Positions 6,899-13,422 of a stretch of DNA of 15,624 nt are shown one piece after another. Made by a program: the position numbers and the translations under genes. Below the pieces are notes generated by a model. It made no database searches and was not told the origin of the DNA. It saw only the letters and a list, made by a program, of their open reading frames with translations. Source of the stretch: DATJFH01 sp035495815 (GTDB lineage: Bacteria; Acidobacteriota; Terriglobia; Bryobacterales; Bryobacteraceae). Position 1 is the stretch's first letter; each line of letters opens with the position of its first letter. The stretch is taken from NCBI GenBank assembly GCA_035495815.1, contig DATJFH010000359.1:1-15624 (forward strand). The letters run 5' to 3'.

Positions 6899-7537
6899 TT
6901 ACTCCCCTGCCTTCCAGACTTTTACCCCCGAGATGCTCAAGGTCTCTCCCGCCGTGACGAAACGGTAGTTGATCTTGTCCCGGTCGAGAGCCGCGTCGCG
7001 GGCCGACAGCTTCACCCCATTATCGGTCTGTACCGTTACCTTGTCGCCCTGTACTTCGACCATCAGCGTGTACCACTTGCCCGGCTCGAATTTGGTGTCC
7101 GACTTCGCCAGCACCCCGCCCTTCGACTGCGGGTCGCTCACGTCCTTGTCCTTGTTGATGGAAATTCCGGTCGGTACGACGATCACGCGGAAAAGATGGC
7201 CTTTCGCGTGGTTATAGCTCAAGTGGAAAAGCTTGGCTCCGTCCAGCTTGAAAGAGGTCTGGATCACCGAATTCCGGTTCGGCTGCGCCAGGTTCAGCAC
7301 CGCGTTGTGCTTGTCCTCCTTCTTTTCCTTGCCCGTCAGGACGCCGTCCCGGACCTGCCACTCGCCTTTCGCCGCCGTCCAGGGCTTGGCCAGTGACCCG
7401 CTGGAGAAGTTGTCCTCGAAGACCAGCTTTCCGGGGCTGGTCAGCGCCGGCTTCAGATCCACGCCTTTGGCGCCGTAAAGAAGAGCCGCCATTCCGAGAG
7501 GCGCCGCAAGAATCAGGGATAGCTTTGTTGTGTGCAT
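6899..7537 (-). CDS. Exported DUF1080/LamG-like protein
   Basis: A 212-residue protein with an N-terminal signal peptide (MHTTKLSLILAAPLGMAALLYGAKG). The mature part reads LVFEDNFSSGSLAKPW, then GEWQVRDGVLTGKE, FKLDGAKLFHLSYN and FEPGKWYTLMVEVQGDKVTVQTD. This is the order of strands seen in DUF1080 (3-keto-disaccharide hydrolase type) and related concanavalin-like jelly rolls, which bind or cleave sugars outside the cytoplasm; whether this short member is an enzyme cannot be told. The start is ATG at 7535-7537; no Shine-Dalgarno is visible, and a tatgat box lies 14 bases before it on the minus strand. The aminotransferase gene ends 57 bases upstream on the same strand, so read-through is possible. 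Confidence 0.7.
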   Translation of the reverse strand: MHTTKLSLILAAPLGMAALLYGAKGVDLKPALTSPGKLVFEDNFSSGSLAKPWTAAKGEWQVRDGVLTGKEKKEDKHNAVLNLAQPNRNSVIQTSFKLDGAKLFHLSYNHAKGHLFRVIVVPTGISINKDKDVSDPQSKGGVLAKSDTKFEPGKWYTLMVEVQGDKVTVQTDNGVKLSARDAALDRDKINYRFVTAGETLSISGVKVWKAGE

Positions 7538-7594
7538 GCGGTGTGCATCATATCATACCCGCCGCTGCGCTATGCGGATCGCCGCCCGCGATCT

Positions 7595-8485
7595 TCAGCC
7601 CTGCCGCGCCGGCGCCGGCTCCCTCTTCCGCTGGGCGACGTACTCGCGTACATAGCCTGAAAACGCCGTCTGAAGCGCCTCTCGCGTGTGCCCCGAATTC
7701 GCGATCTCCCGCTCGCCGATCTTCGATACCGGCAGCAGATCGCGCGTCGTGGACGTGATGAACACCTCGTCGGCGCCCTCCAGATCCGCCGGCGTCAGCA
7801 CTCTTTCCGTCACCCGAATTCCCGGCGCCCGGACCTCGCTCAGCAACAGCTCCCTCGTGATGCCCGGCAGGCATCCCGAACTGAGCGGCGGCGTCCAGAC
7901 CTCGCTGCCTTTCGCCGCGAAGATGTTGGCCGACGTGCACTCCGCCACCTCCTCCCGCTCGTTCAACAGGATCACTTCGTCGAAGCCCCCGCACTGCGCC
8001 TCTTCGAGCCAGGTCAGGTTCATCGCCCAGGCCAGTATCTTCGTCCCGGCGAACACAGACGCCGCGTGCCGCGCCTGCCGCACCCAGTTCAGCTTGACCG
8101 ATTCCCCCCAGTCTTTGATATCCGACGTGAACGCGATCACGTCGCTCGCGCGCGCCTGGCCCGGCGCTTCCCACACTCCGCCCCGGTTGCGGACCACAAC
8201 CACGCGCATCGTCGCCATCGTCACGCCATTCTTCTCCACCAGCCTCGCCAGGTTGCTCTCGAGCTCCGCCGCCCCGCACGGCAGCGCCACCCTCATCAGC
8301 GCCGCGTCCCTCGACATGCGCGCCCAATGCCGCTCGAAAGCGAATTGGACTCCCTCGATCACCTTGATCGTGCTGAAGACCCCCCACCCGGAGAGCAGCC
8401 CGATCTGGCCGGGCGACAGCACCTTTTCGGAGGCTTCGTGGATTTCGTCATTGTGGAGGATGAAGCGATGCATGGGCGCTTTCAT
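7595..8485 (-). CDS. Class IV aminotransferase (BCAT/ADC lyase/D-amino acid type)
   Basis: A 296-residue PLP enzyme of fold type IV. The catalytic lysine is K149 in FAGTKILAWAMN, and the PLP-binding glutamate is E182 in REEVAECTSANIF, followed by the usual LPGITRELLL segment. The N-terminal HNDEIHEASEKVLSPGQIGLLSGWGVF also fits. Members make branched-chain amino acids, D-alanine or 4-aminobenzoate; the sequence alone does not decide between them, and the motif does not have the GNY form typical of IlvE, so I leave the name open. I place the start at ATG 8483-8485, though ATG 8471-8473 (MHRF) is equally good because neither has a clear ribosome site. The TTG of the divergent gene is only 27 bases away, so the promoters must overlap or lie inside coding sequence. 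Confidence 0.83.
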   Translation of the reverse strand: MKAPMHRFILHNDEIHEASEKVLSPGQIGLLSGWGVFSTIKVIEGVQFAFERHWARMSRDAALMRVALPCGAAELESNLARLVEKNGVTMATMRVVVVRNRGGVWEAPGQARASDVIAFTSDIKDWGESVKLNWVRQARHAASVFAGTKILAWAMNLTWLEEAQCGGFDEVILLNEREEVAECTSANIFAAKGSEVWTPPLSSGCLPGITRELLLSEVRAPGIRVTERVLTPADLEGADEVFITSTTRDLLPVSKIGEREIANSGHTREALQTAFSGYVREYVAQRKREPAPARQG

Positions 8486-8500
8486 TCTACAATGGCAGGG

Positions 8501-8507
8501 AAGGAGG
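8501..8507 (+). promoter_or_regulatory. Strong ribosome binding site selecting a TTG start
   Basis: aaggagg lies 5 bases before TTG at 8513-8515. The in-frame ATG at 8492 has no such site and would place the aaggagg inside the gene, so TTG is preferred. Confidence 0.75.
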
Positions 8508-8512
8508 CCGTT

Positions 8513-9001
8513 TTGCCATCGCCATTGCCCGTCCTGCTTACCTTGACCCTCGCCGCCGGCGCGGCCCACGCCGAGTTTCTCCATGTGGAGCAGGCGGTCA
8601 CCGGCCTCGATTGCGCCTCCTGCGCCCAATCCGTCGACAAGACCCTGATGAAGATCAAAGGCGTCGGGAGCGCCAGCTTCCGCCTGCAGGACGCCACCGC
8701 CATCGTCGATCTGAAACCGGCCAATCGCGTTCCCCTCGACGACCTCCGCGACGCTCTGAAGCGCATCGGCTACACCCCCGCGGAGGCCAGGGTTACCGTG
8801 CGCGGCCAGGCTCGCCGGGAAGGCGGGAAATGGCTGTTTCGCGTGGCCGGCGGAGCAGCCGAATATCAGCTGGACCCGGCGGGTAAGGATGTCGAAGGCC
8901 AGCTCGGGGCAGGCGCGGACGGCGTCCTGATTCTGGAGGGCTCGATTGCCGCCGGCCGTGGCGCGGCGCTCAAAGTCGTCTCCGCCCGCCGCAGCGAGTG
9001 A
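8513..9001 (+). CDS. Exported heavy-metal-associated (HMA) domain protein
   Basis: A 162-residue protein starting at TTG, chosen because of the strong aaggagg 5 bases upstream. Residues 1-20 (MPSPLPVLLTLTLAAGAAHA) are a signal peptide. Residues about 24-88 form an HMA ferredoxin-like fold with GLDCASC (Cys34, Cys37), the copper/heavy-metal site of CopZ and MerP-type carriers, followed by VDKTLMKIKGV and the closing RDALKRIGYTPAEA. Residues 90-162 have no motif I know and look like a small beta domain. An exported single HMA domain resembles MerP, which carries mercury in the periplasm, but no mer or cop genes are adjacent, so the metal is not known. It could equally use the fold without metal. 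The stop TGA shares its last base with the ATG of the next gene, so the two are translationally coupled. Confidence 0.78.
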   Translation: MPSPLPVLLTLTLAAGAAHAEFLHVEQAVTGLDCASCAQSVDKTLMKIKGVGSASFRLQDATAIVDLKPANRVPLDDLRDALKRIGYTPAEARVTVRGQARREGGKWLFRVAGGAAEYQLDPAGKDVEGQLGAGADGVLILEGSIAAGRGAALKVVSARRSE

Positions 9002-10017
9002 TGGAAGCCATCGTCGTCGGCGCGGGCATTGTCGGCTCCTCCATCGCCTGGCGACTTGCGCAGCGCGGCGCGCGCGTTACGCTGCTCGACGCCGGCCGGG
9101 CAGGCGGCGAAGCCAGTTGGGCCGGCGCCGGTATGCTCGCCCCCGGCGGGGAAGTCACCGAGCGGACCCAGTGGTCTGATTTCGCCCTCCACAGCCTCCG
9201 GCTCTACCCCGATTTCGTGGCCGAACTCCAGGAGGAGACCGGCTGCCCCATCGATTTCCAGCGCAGCGGCGCCATCGAAATTGCCCCCAGCCGGTCCGAA
9301 TGGCCCGCCCTGCTCGACCGCGCCGAAAGACAAAAGAGCCTCGGCATTCCCTCCCGCCCGGCCGATCGAGAGTACGCCCTCTTCTACCCGGATGACGCCG
9401 CCGTAAACCCCCGGGACGTCACCCGTGCCCTGCTGGCCGCCTGCCGCGCGCGAAACGTCGACGTCCGTGAAATGACCCCCGTGACCGGAATCACCGCCGG
9501 ACACGCCGGCGTCTCGGTCCAAACCAGCGTCGGCCCTTTCGCCGCCGCCCGCGCCGTGCTCGCCGCCGGAGCCTGGAGCGGCGCCATTCCGTTCTCCATC
9601 GATAACGCTCCCCGCCGGCTGCCCGGCTCCTTCCCCGTGCGCGGACATCTGATCGGTTACTGGCTCGAGCCCGGCGCCTGCCCCACTATCCTACGTTCCG
9701 GCCACACCTACATCCTGCAGCGCTCCACCGGATTTACCATCGCCGGCAGTTCCATGGAGACCGTCGGCTTCGACCGCGCCATCAACCCGGACACCGTGGC
9801 CGATATTGCCCGCCGCGCCGCCTCGCTCCTCCCCCGGCTTGCGGAGGCCGGCCCGCCCCAGGCCTGGATCGGTTTCCGCCCCCGCGCCGACGCTCACCAG
9901 CCCCAGATCCGCCGCTTCGGCCAATCGGATCTCTGGCTGGCCTACGGACACTTCCGCAACGGCATCCTCCTCGCGCCCGCTACAGCCGGGCGCATCGCCG
10001 CCGAAATGATGGCCTGA
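9001..10017 (+). CDS. thiO: Glycine oxidase ThiO-like FAD-dependent oxidoreductase
   Basis: A 338-residue flavoenzyme of the DAO family. The FAD-binding Rossmann motif is at the start (VVGAGIVGSSIAWRLAQRGARVTLLDAG, broken here only for length: GAGIVG at 8-13, acidic end near 30). GEASWAGAGMLAPGGE and the C-terminal GHFRNGILLAPATA are the characteristic ThiO/glycine-oxidase stretches. ThiO oxidises glycine to iminoglycine, which feeds the thiazole ring of thiamine. No thiS, thiG or other thi gene is in the window, so a broader amino-acid oxidase role cannot be excluded. The start ATG overlaps the preceding TGA (TGATG); a GTG one codon earlier is possible. It converges with the HipA-like gene, with 27 bases between stops and no visible terminator. 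Confidence 0.8.
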   Translation: MEAIVVGAGIVGSSIAWRLAQRGARVTLLDAGRAGGEASWAGAGMLAPGGEVTERTQWSDFALHSLRLYPDFVAELQEETGCPIDFQRSGAIEIAPSRSEWPALLDRAERQKSLGIPSRPADREYALFYPDDAAVNPRDVTRALLAACRARNVDVREMTPVTGITAGHAGVSVQTSVGPFAAARAVLAAGAWSGAIPFSIDNAPRRLPGSFPVRGHLIGYWLEPGACPTILRSGHTYILQRSTGFTIAGSSMETVGFDRAINPDTVADIARRAASLLPRLAEAGPPQAWIGFRPRADAHQPQIRRFGQSDLWLAYGHFRNGILLAPATAGRIAAEMMA

Positions 10018-10044
10018 GCTTCGCTCCTTCCCCAAAGCCCACCG

Positions 10045-10872
10045 CTACGTCCATTTTGTGAACGGATTCGACTTCGCCTTGCGGCAGTCCTCGAGCAGGT
10101 CCGGAACCCGCTTGCGCCGGCGCAGCAGCCGCTCCAGCAGCTTCTCGAACGCTTCCTCTTCCCCTGCCAGCCACTCCGGAGGCGCCTGCCGGTACGCCTC
10201 GTCGATCACCTCCTCCGGAAAGTGCACGACCTGCTCGAGCCACGGTTGAAAATCATCCAGCGACCGCACCGTTTCGTACACCACCTTCCGCATGTAGAGC
10301 CCCTGCATCGGCGAATCCGGGAAATCCCAGTGCGGCCCGTTGAAGGCGAATCCATGGTCGATCATCATGGCTACGAAGCCCAGCTTCAGGGGTGGAGAGG
10401 AGCTCCCCCAGTCCCGCAGCCGCGCCCGGTAGAAGATCGACTGGCGCGCGTCCGCGTTCCCCACCCATTTGTCGAACACCAGGCACCCCCGGAAATCGGA
10501 CAGATTGTTGACCTGCGCGAGCAGCACGTCCGGCAGGAAATCGTACACCGCCAGCTTCGCCGGATCGCCCGGGAATCTGGACCCGAAATGCCGGCCCGCC
10601 ACCGCCCGGATCGATTGCGAGCCGAGATTGATCACCACCTCCGGGTTTTCTTCCAGAAACTCCGGCGTGAACTCGATCAGCGCCGTCTCGGGCGATGAAA
10701 TCTGCAGGTACCGCAGGAATACCGAACACACCAGTTCGTTGATCAGGATGCGCCGGTGCTGTGGATTGTTGAGGAATTTGACTACGTAAAAGTGTCCGTC
10801 GTCTCCTTCGATCAGGTGGGACTGGGCGCCACCACGCATCTTTCGGATGTGGCGGCGTGCTTTTATCGGCAT
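10045..10872 (-). CDS. Stand-alone HipA-like kinase
   Basis: A 275-residue protein resembling the HipA/PI3-4-kinase-like fold. RGGAQSHLIEGDDGHFYVVKF near the N-terminus is a nucleotide-binding strand pair with Lys32 as the likely ATP lysine; FDKWVGNADAR (132-143) is the catalytic-loop-like segment with Asp134, Asn139 and Asp141, and MIDHGFAF (170-177) carries the second metal-binding Asp172. Classical HipA phosphorylates glutamyl-tRNA synthetase and is held by the DNA-binding HipB; no HipB-like gene is next to it, and the protein is shorter than the usual 400-plus residues, lacking the N-terminal subdomain-1. It is therefore a lone relative, of unknown target, not a demonstrated toxin. The ATG at 10870-10872 has no clear ribosome site. 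The histone-like gene ends 80 bases upstream, with a strong hairpin between. Confidence 0.75.
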   Translation of the reverse strand: MPIKARRHIRKMRGGAQSHLIEGDDGHFYVVKFLNNPQHRRILINELVCSVFLRYLQISSPETALIEFTPEFLEENPEVVINLGSQSIRAVAGRHFGSRFPGDPAKLAVYDFLPDVLLAQVNNLSDFRGCLVFDKWVGNADARQSIFYRARLRDWGSSSPPLKLGFVAMMIDHGFAFNGPHWDFPDSPMQGLYMRKVVYETVRSLDDFQPWLEQVVHFPEEVIDEAYRQAPPEWLAGEEEAFEKLLERLLRRRKRVPDLLEDCRKAKSNPFTKWT

Positions 10873-10896
10873 CGCAGGGGAGACGGCGGTGGAACA

Positions 10897-10926
10897 GGAC
10901 CGGGCTTGTCACAACCAGCCCGGTCC
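10897..10926 (-). terminator. 10-bp GC hairpin after the histone-like gene
   Basis: ggaccgggct (10897-10906) pairs perfectly with agcccggtcc (10917-10926), 10-base loop, 27 bases past the stop of the Lys/Ala-rich gene. No T-run follows on the minus strand, so it may be a weak or factor-assisted terminator, or an mRNA 3'-end stabiliser. Its sequence resembles the hairpin at 13363-13384. Confidence 0.5.
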
Positions 10927-10952
10927 GGCTCTTAAAAGTGGGCGGTCAGCCC

Positions 10953-11435
10953 TTACCTTCTTTTGCTTTTCGCGGCCTTCTTGGCGGGAGCTTTTTTGGC
11001 GGCTTTCTTCGCCGTGGCCTTCTTTGCGGCCTTCTTCACGGGAGCCTTCTTCTTTGCGGGAGCTTTCTTGGCTGAAGCCTTCTTCTTCGCTGGAGCTTTC
11101 TTCGCTGGAGCCTTCTTCGCTGGAGCTTTCTTCGCGGCTTTCTTCGCCGGGGCCTTCACGGCAGCCTTCTTGACCGCCTTTTTCGCCGCTTTCTTCGGCG
11201 CTGGCTTCTTCTTGGCCGGTGGCTTGGCCGGCGCCGGCTCAGGCTCGACCGCTGCTACCGGTGGTACGACCTCGGCCACAGCCGGAGCGGCCGGAGGCGC
11301 CTCCTCCACGTCTTCTTCGTCCTCGTCGACGCCGAAATCGTCCAGTTTCGATCCCCGCTGTGAATGCTCGTCGTCGAAATCTCGGTAGTCGTCTATTTCC
11401 TCATCGTTGAGACCGAGCTTTGAGTTATCAAACAC
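10953..11435 (-). CDS. Histone-H1-like Lys/Ala repeat protein with acidic head
   Basis: A 160-residue protein in two halves. Residues 1-45 are strongly acidic (DDEEIDDY-type, DEDEEDVEE), then a short Ala/Pro linker follows, and from about residue 70 to the end there are tandem PAKKA/KKAAKKA repeats finishing in KSKRR. The tail matches the composition of bacterial histone-H1-like and AlgP-type proteins, which bind and compact DNA through Lys. The acidic head is unusual and might fold back on the tail or recruit a partner. The start is GTG at 11433-11435, supported by ggagg (11444-11448 on the minus strand) 8 bases upstream. No domain beyond the repeats is visible, so the DNA-binding role is inferred from composition only. 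Confidence 0.75.
   Translation of the reverse strand: MFDNSKLGLNDEEIDDYRDFDDEHSQRGSKLDDFGVDEDEEDVEEAPPAAPAVAEVVPPVAAVEPEPAPAKPPAKKKPAPKKAAKKAVKKAAVKAPAKKAAKKAPAKKAPAKKAPAKKKASAKKAPAKKKAPVKKAAKKATAKKAAKKAPAKKAAKSKRR
10972..11212 (-). repeat. Lys/Ala codon repeats (PAKKA units)
   Basis: Degenerate 12-15 base units coding for PAKKA and KKAAKKA; around 11085-11130 the 15-base unit ttcttcgctggagcy is repeated almost exactly. Such tracts are prone to length change by slippage. Confidence 0.8.
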
Positions 11436-11473
11436 TGTGTATGCCTCCAGTCGTCAAAGACAACTTCAACCCT

Positions 11474-11501
11474 AGAATAAACCTTTTTTTCGAACAGGCA
11501 A
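11474..11501 (-). promoter_or_regulatory. Candidate promoter of the histone-like gene
   Basis: TTGCCT (11496-11501) and TATTCT (11474-11479) on the minus strand, 16 bases apart, four of six matches each, about 38 bases before the GTG. An A-run lies in the spacer. Confidence 0.35.
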
Positions 11502-11542
11502 TAGGGCGCTTGAAGAAAGTTTTAAATTCGCCGCTGAAAAGA

Positions 11543-13234
11543 CTAGCTGCGGCCGGCCGCGCCGCTCTTTTTCCGCGTGGACTTGGCGACCGTGCCGCTC
11601 TTCGCCTTGGACTTTGCCGCCGGCGGCGCTTGCGACGCCGGTTTCTTCGCGGCTGCCGATCGCCCCGCCGAGGCACGGCGCGCGCCCGTGCCCGGCGCTG
11701 TCTTCTGGACTGCGGGTCTTCCCGCCTGAACCGGAGCCGCGCTCTGCGGAATAACCAGCCGGTCGCCCGCCTCCGGTGTCTCGCTCTCCAGCCGGTTCGC
11801 CGACGCGATCACGCTCGGCGCCGCTCCGTAACGCTTGCCGATTACCGAGAGAGTCTCGCCGTATTCCACCGTGTGCATCCGCCACGACGCCCGCCGCTCC
11901 GGCGGCACCGTCTGCAGCGCCGCGATCAGCGTGTTCGCCGTGCCCGGCGGCACGTTCAATTGATAGCCCGCCGGCGCCACGCTCTTCAGCAGCGCAGGAT
12001 TCAGCGCCTGCAGCTCCGCCACCGGTGTCTCCGTCAGGTCCGCTACCAGAGCCAGATTCGTCGGCGACGCCATCACCGCCACGTCGTACCGCAGCGCCGG
12101 ATCCGGTATCACGCCTTCCAGATCGTACTGCTTGGCGTTCTTCGCCATGATCGTCATCGCCAGGATGATCGGCACATAGTTCGTGGTCTCGAGCGGCAGC
12201 GTGCGCCGGCTCCGCAGCTCCCAGAAGTCCGCGTAGCCCGTCCGCTCCACCGCCCGCTCCACGTTCCCCGGACCGCAATTGTAAGCCGCGATCGCCAGGT
12301 ACCAGTCTCCAAATTTCGTGTACAGATCGCGCAGGTGCTTGGCCGCCGCCCGCGTCGCCTTCTCCGGATCCAAACGGTCGTCCGAGTACGGTGTCTGCAT
12401 CAGCCCGTATTCCCGCCCCCGGAACTGTACGAATTGCCACATCCCCGTCGCCTGCTTGTTCGAAACCGCCCGCGGCAGGAAACCCGATTCCGCCTGCGCC
12501 AGGTAGATCAGCTCCTGCGGAACCCCTTCCTCATCCAGGATTCGCTGGATCAGCGGGCGATACTTTCCCGCCCGCTGCATGCCCGCGATCATCGTCCTGC
12601 GGCCCCGCCCGGTGAAAAATTGGATGAACCCCAGCACCGAGTCGTTCACCGACAGCGGAAGTTGTGACACGGTGGCCTGCACCTCTTCCTTGAACTTCGG
12701 CTTCAACTTGGGATCCACCGGGAAGGTCATCTCCAGAATGTCTTCGAGCGGCGACTTCTCGAATTGCGGCACTTCCACGTTCAAAGCCGGCCCCAGACCC
12801 GCCAGGTCGTAGCGGGTGATCCCGTCCACCGTCTCTTCGAACTTGCGCTCGAACGCCCGTCGGTCCGACGGATTCTCGGAAGCCTCGAACAGCAGATCCA
12901 CCGCCCGGTCGAACTGTTTCCGGGCCTTCTCCTTCTCGCCGCTCTGGTAAAGCTTCTTCCCTTTCTGATAGGCCTCGTCCGCCCGCACGATCAGCATGTC
13001 CGAGGGCGTCGGTACCCGTACCAGCCGGTGCTGATCGTTTACCGGGTTGGGGAGACCGTTGTTGAGGTAAATGTTCGGCGGAGGCTCCACCAGCGAGGGT
13101 TCTGCCGCCGGCGCTGTGGCCGCCGGCACGAACGGCATCTGAAAACGGCCCTGCGTCGGTACGGAGGCACAGCCGGCCGCCGTCAGCAGGAGCGTCGTGT
13201 TGAGTAGTAGCAGGCCATGACTTCGATCGATCAC
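11543..13234 (-). CDS. mltD: MltD-like membrane-bound lytic transglycosylase with LysM
   Basis: A 563-residue exported lipoprotein that should cleave peptidoglycan glycan strands to anhydro-muropeptides. The N-terminus is hydrophobic and ends in a lipobox-like TAAGC (Cys22; the -3 residue is Ala rather than Leu). After a Pro-rich and helical linker (85-140) comes the SLT domain: Glu249 in AQAESGFLPRAVS is the catalytic acid, with GMWQFVQFRGREYGL and AAYNCGPGNVERAV (319-329) behind it. Residues about 392-430 form a degenerate LysM-like repeat and 453-496 a clear LysM (HTVEYGETLSVIGKRYG). The last 65 residues are a basic Ala/Lys/Ser tail resembling the neighbouring histone-like protein, which is not usual for MltD. 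The start is GTG at 13232-13234 with gaggag 5 bases upstream. Confidence 0.87.
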   Translation of the reverse strand: MIDRSHGLLLLNTTLLLTAAGCASVPTQGRFQMPFVPAATAPAAEPSLVEPPPNIYLNNGLPNPVNDQHRLVRVPTPSDMLIVRADEAYQKGKKLYQSGEKEKARKQFDRAVDLLFEASENPSDRRAFERKFEETVDGITRYDLAGLGPALNVEVPQFEKSPLEDILEMTFPVDPKLKPKFKEEVQATVSQLPLSVNDSVLGFIQFFTGRGRRTMIAGMQRAGKYRPLIQRILDEEGVPQELIYLAQAESGFLPRAVSNKQATGMWQFVQFRGREYGLMQTPYSDDRLDPEKATRAAAKHLRDLYTKFGDWYLAIAAYNCGPGNVERAVERTGYADFWELRSRRTLPLETTNYVPIILAMTIMAKNAKQYDLEGVIPDPALRYDVAVMASPTNLALVADLTETPVAELQALNPALLKSVAPAGYQLNVPPGTANTLIAALQTVPPERRASWRMHTVEYGETLSVIGKRYGAAPSVIASANRLESETPEAGDRLVIPQSAAPVQAGRPAVQKTAPGTGARRASAGRSAAAKKPASQAPPAAKSKAKSGTVAKSTRKKSGAAGRS

Positions 13235-13295
13235 TCTTACTCCTCGAGGGGCGGAATCAGGTAAACACGATCAGGTACCCTGCAACAACCGGACC

Positions 13296-13327
13296 AGCAT
13301 ATCACACCCGGGGGTCAAGTGTGTCAA
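13296..13327 (-). promoter_or_regulatory. Candidate promoter of the mltD-like gene
   Basis: A perfect TTGACA (13322-13327, minus strand) and an extended -10, TG-A-TATGCT (13296-13304). The gap of 20 bases is long, but the extended -10 may compensate. A second TTGACC lies between them. Confidence 0.35.
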
Positions 13328-13350
13328 TGCAACCTCAATTTGAGCGGGGA

Positions 13351-13384
13351 TTTGAAAAGGAAACCGGGCCCTTGCCAGCCCGGT
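13351..13384 (-). terminator. Rho-independent terminator after the Ala/Pro-rich gene
   Basis: On the minus strand accgggc (13378-13384) pairs with gcccggt (13363-13369) around 8 bases, followed by ttccttttcaaa. It lies 38 bases past the TAA at 13423-13425. Confidence 0.65.
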
Positions 13385-13422
13385 CTGGTGGCAGTTCGGC
13401 CCGGTTCGCGAAACGGACGAAA

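Noticed and set aside
10972..11212. Short regular repeats as a CRISPR array
   Set aside because: The units are codon repeats for PAKKA, without spacers of constant length, within a coding frame.
10045..11435. HipA-like kinase with the histone-like protein as a toxin-antitoxin pair
   Set aside because: A strong hairpin separates them, the histone-like protein has no HTH, and the order and size do not match hipBA.
11420..12667. A 415-codon plus-strand frame opposite mltD
   Set aside because: Arg-rich, no motif, and entirely antisense to a clear lytic transglycosylase.
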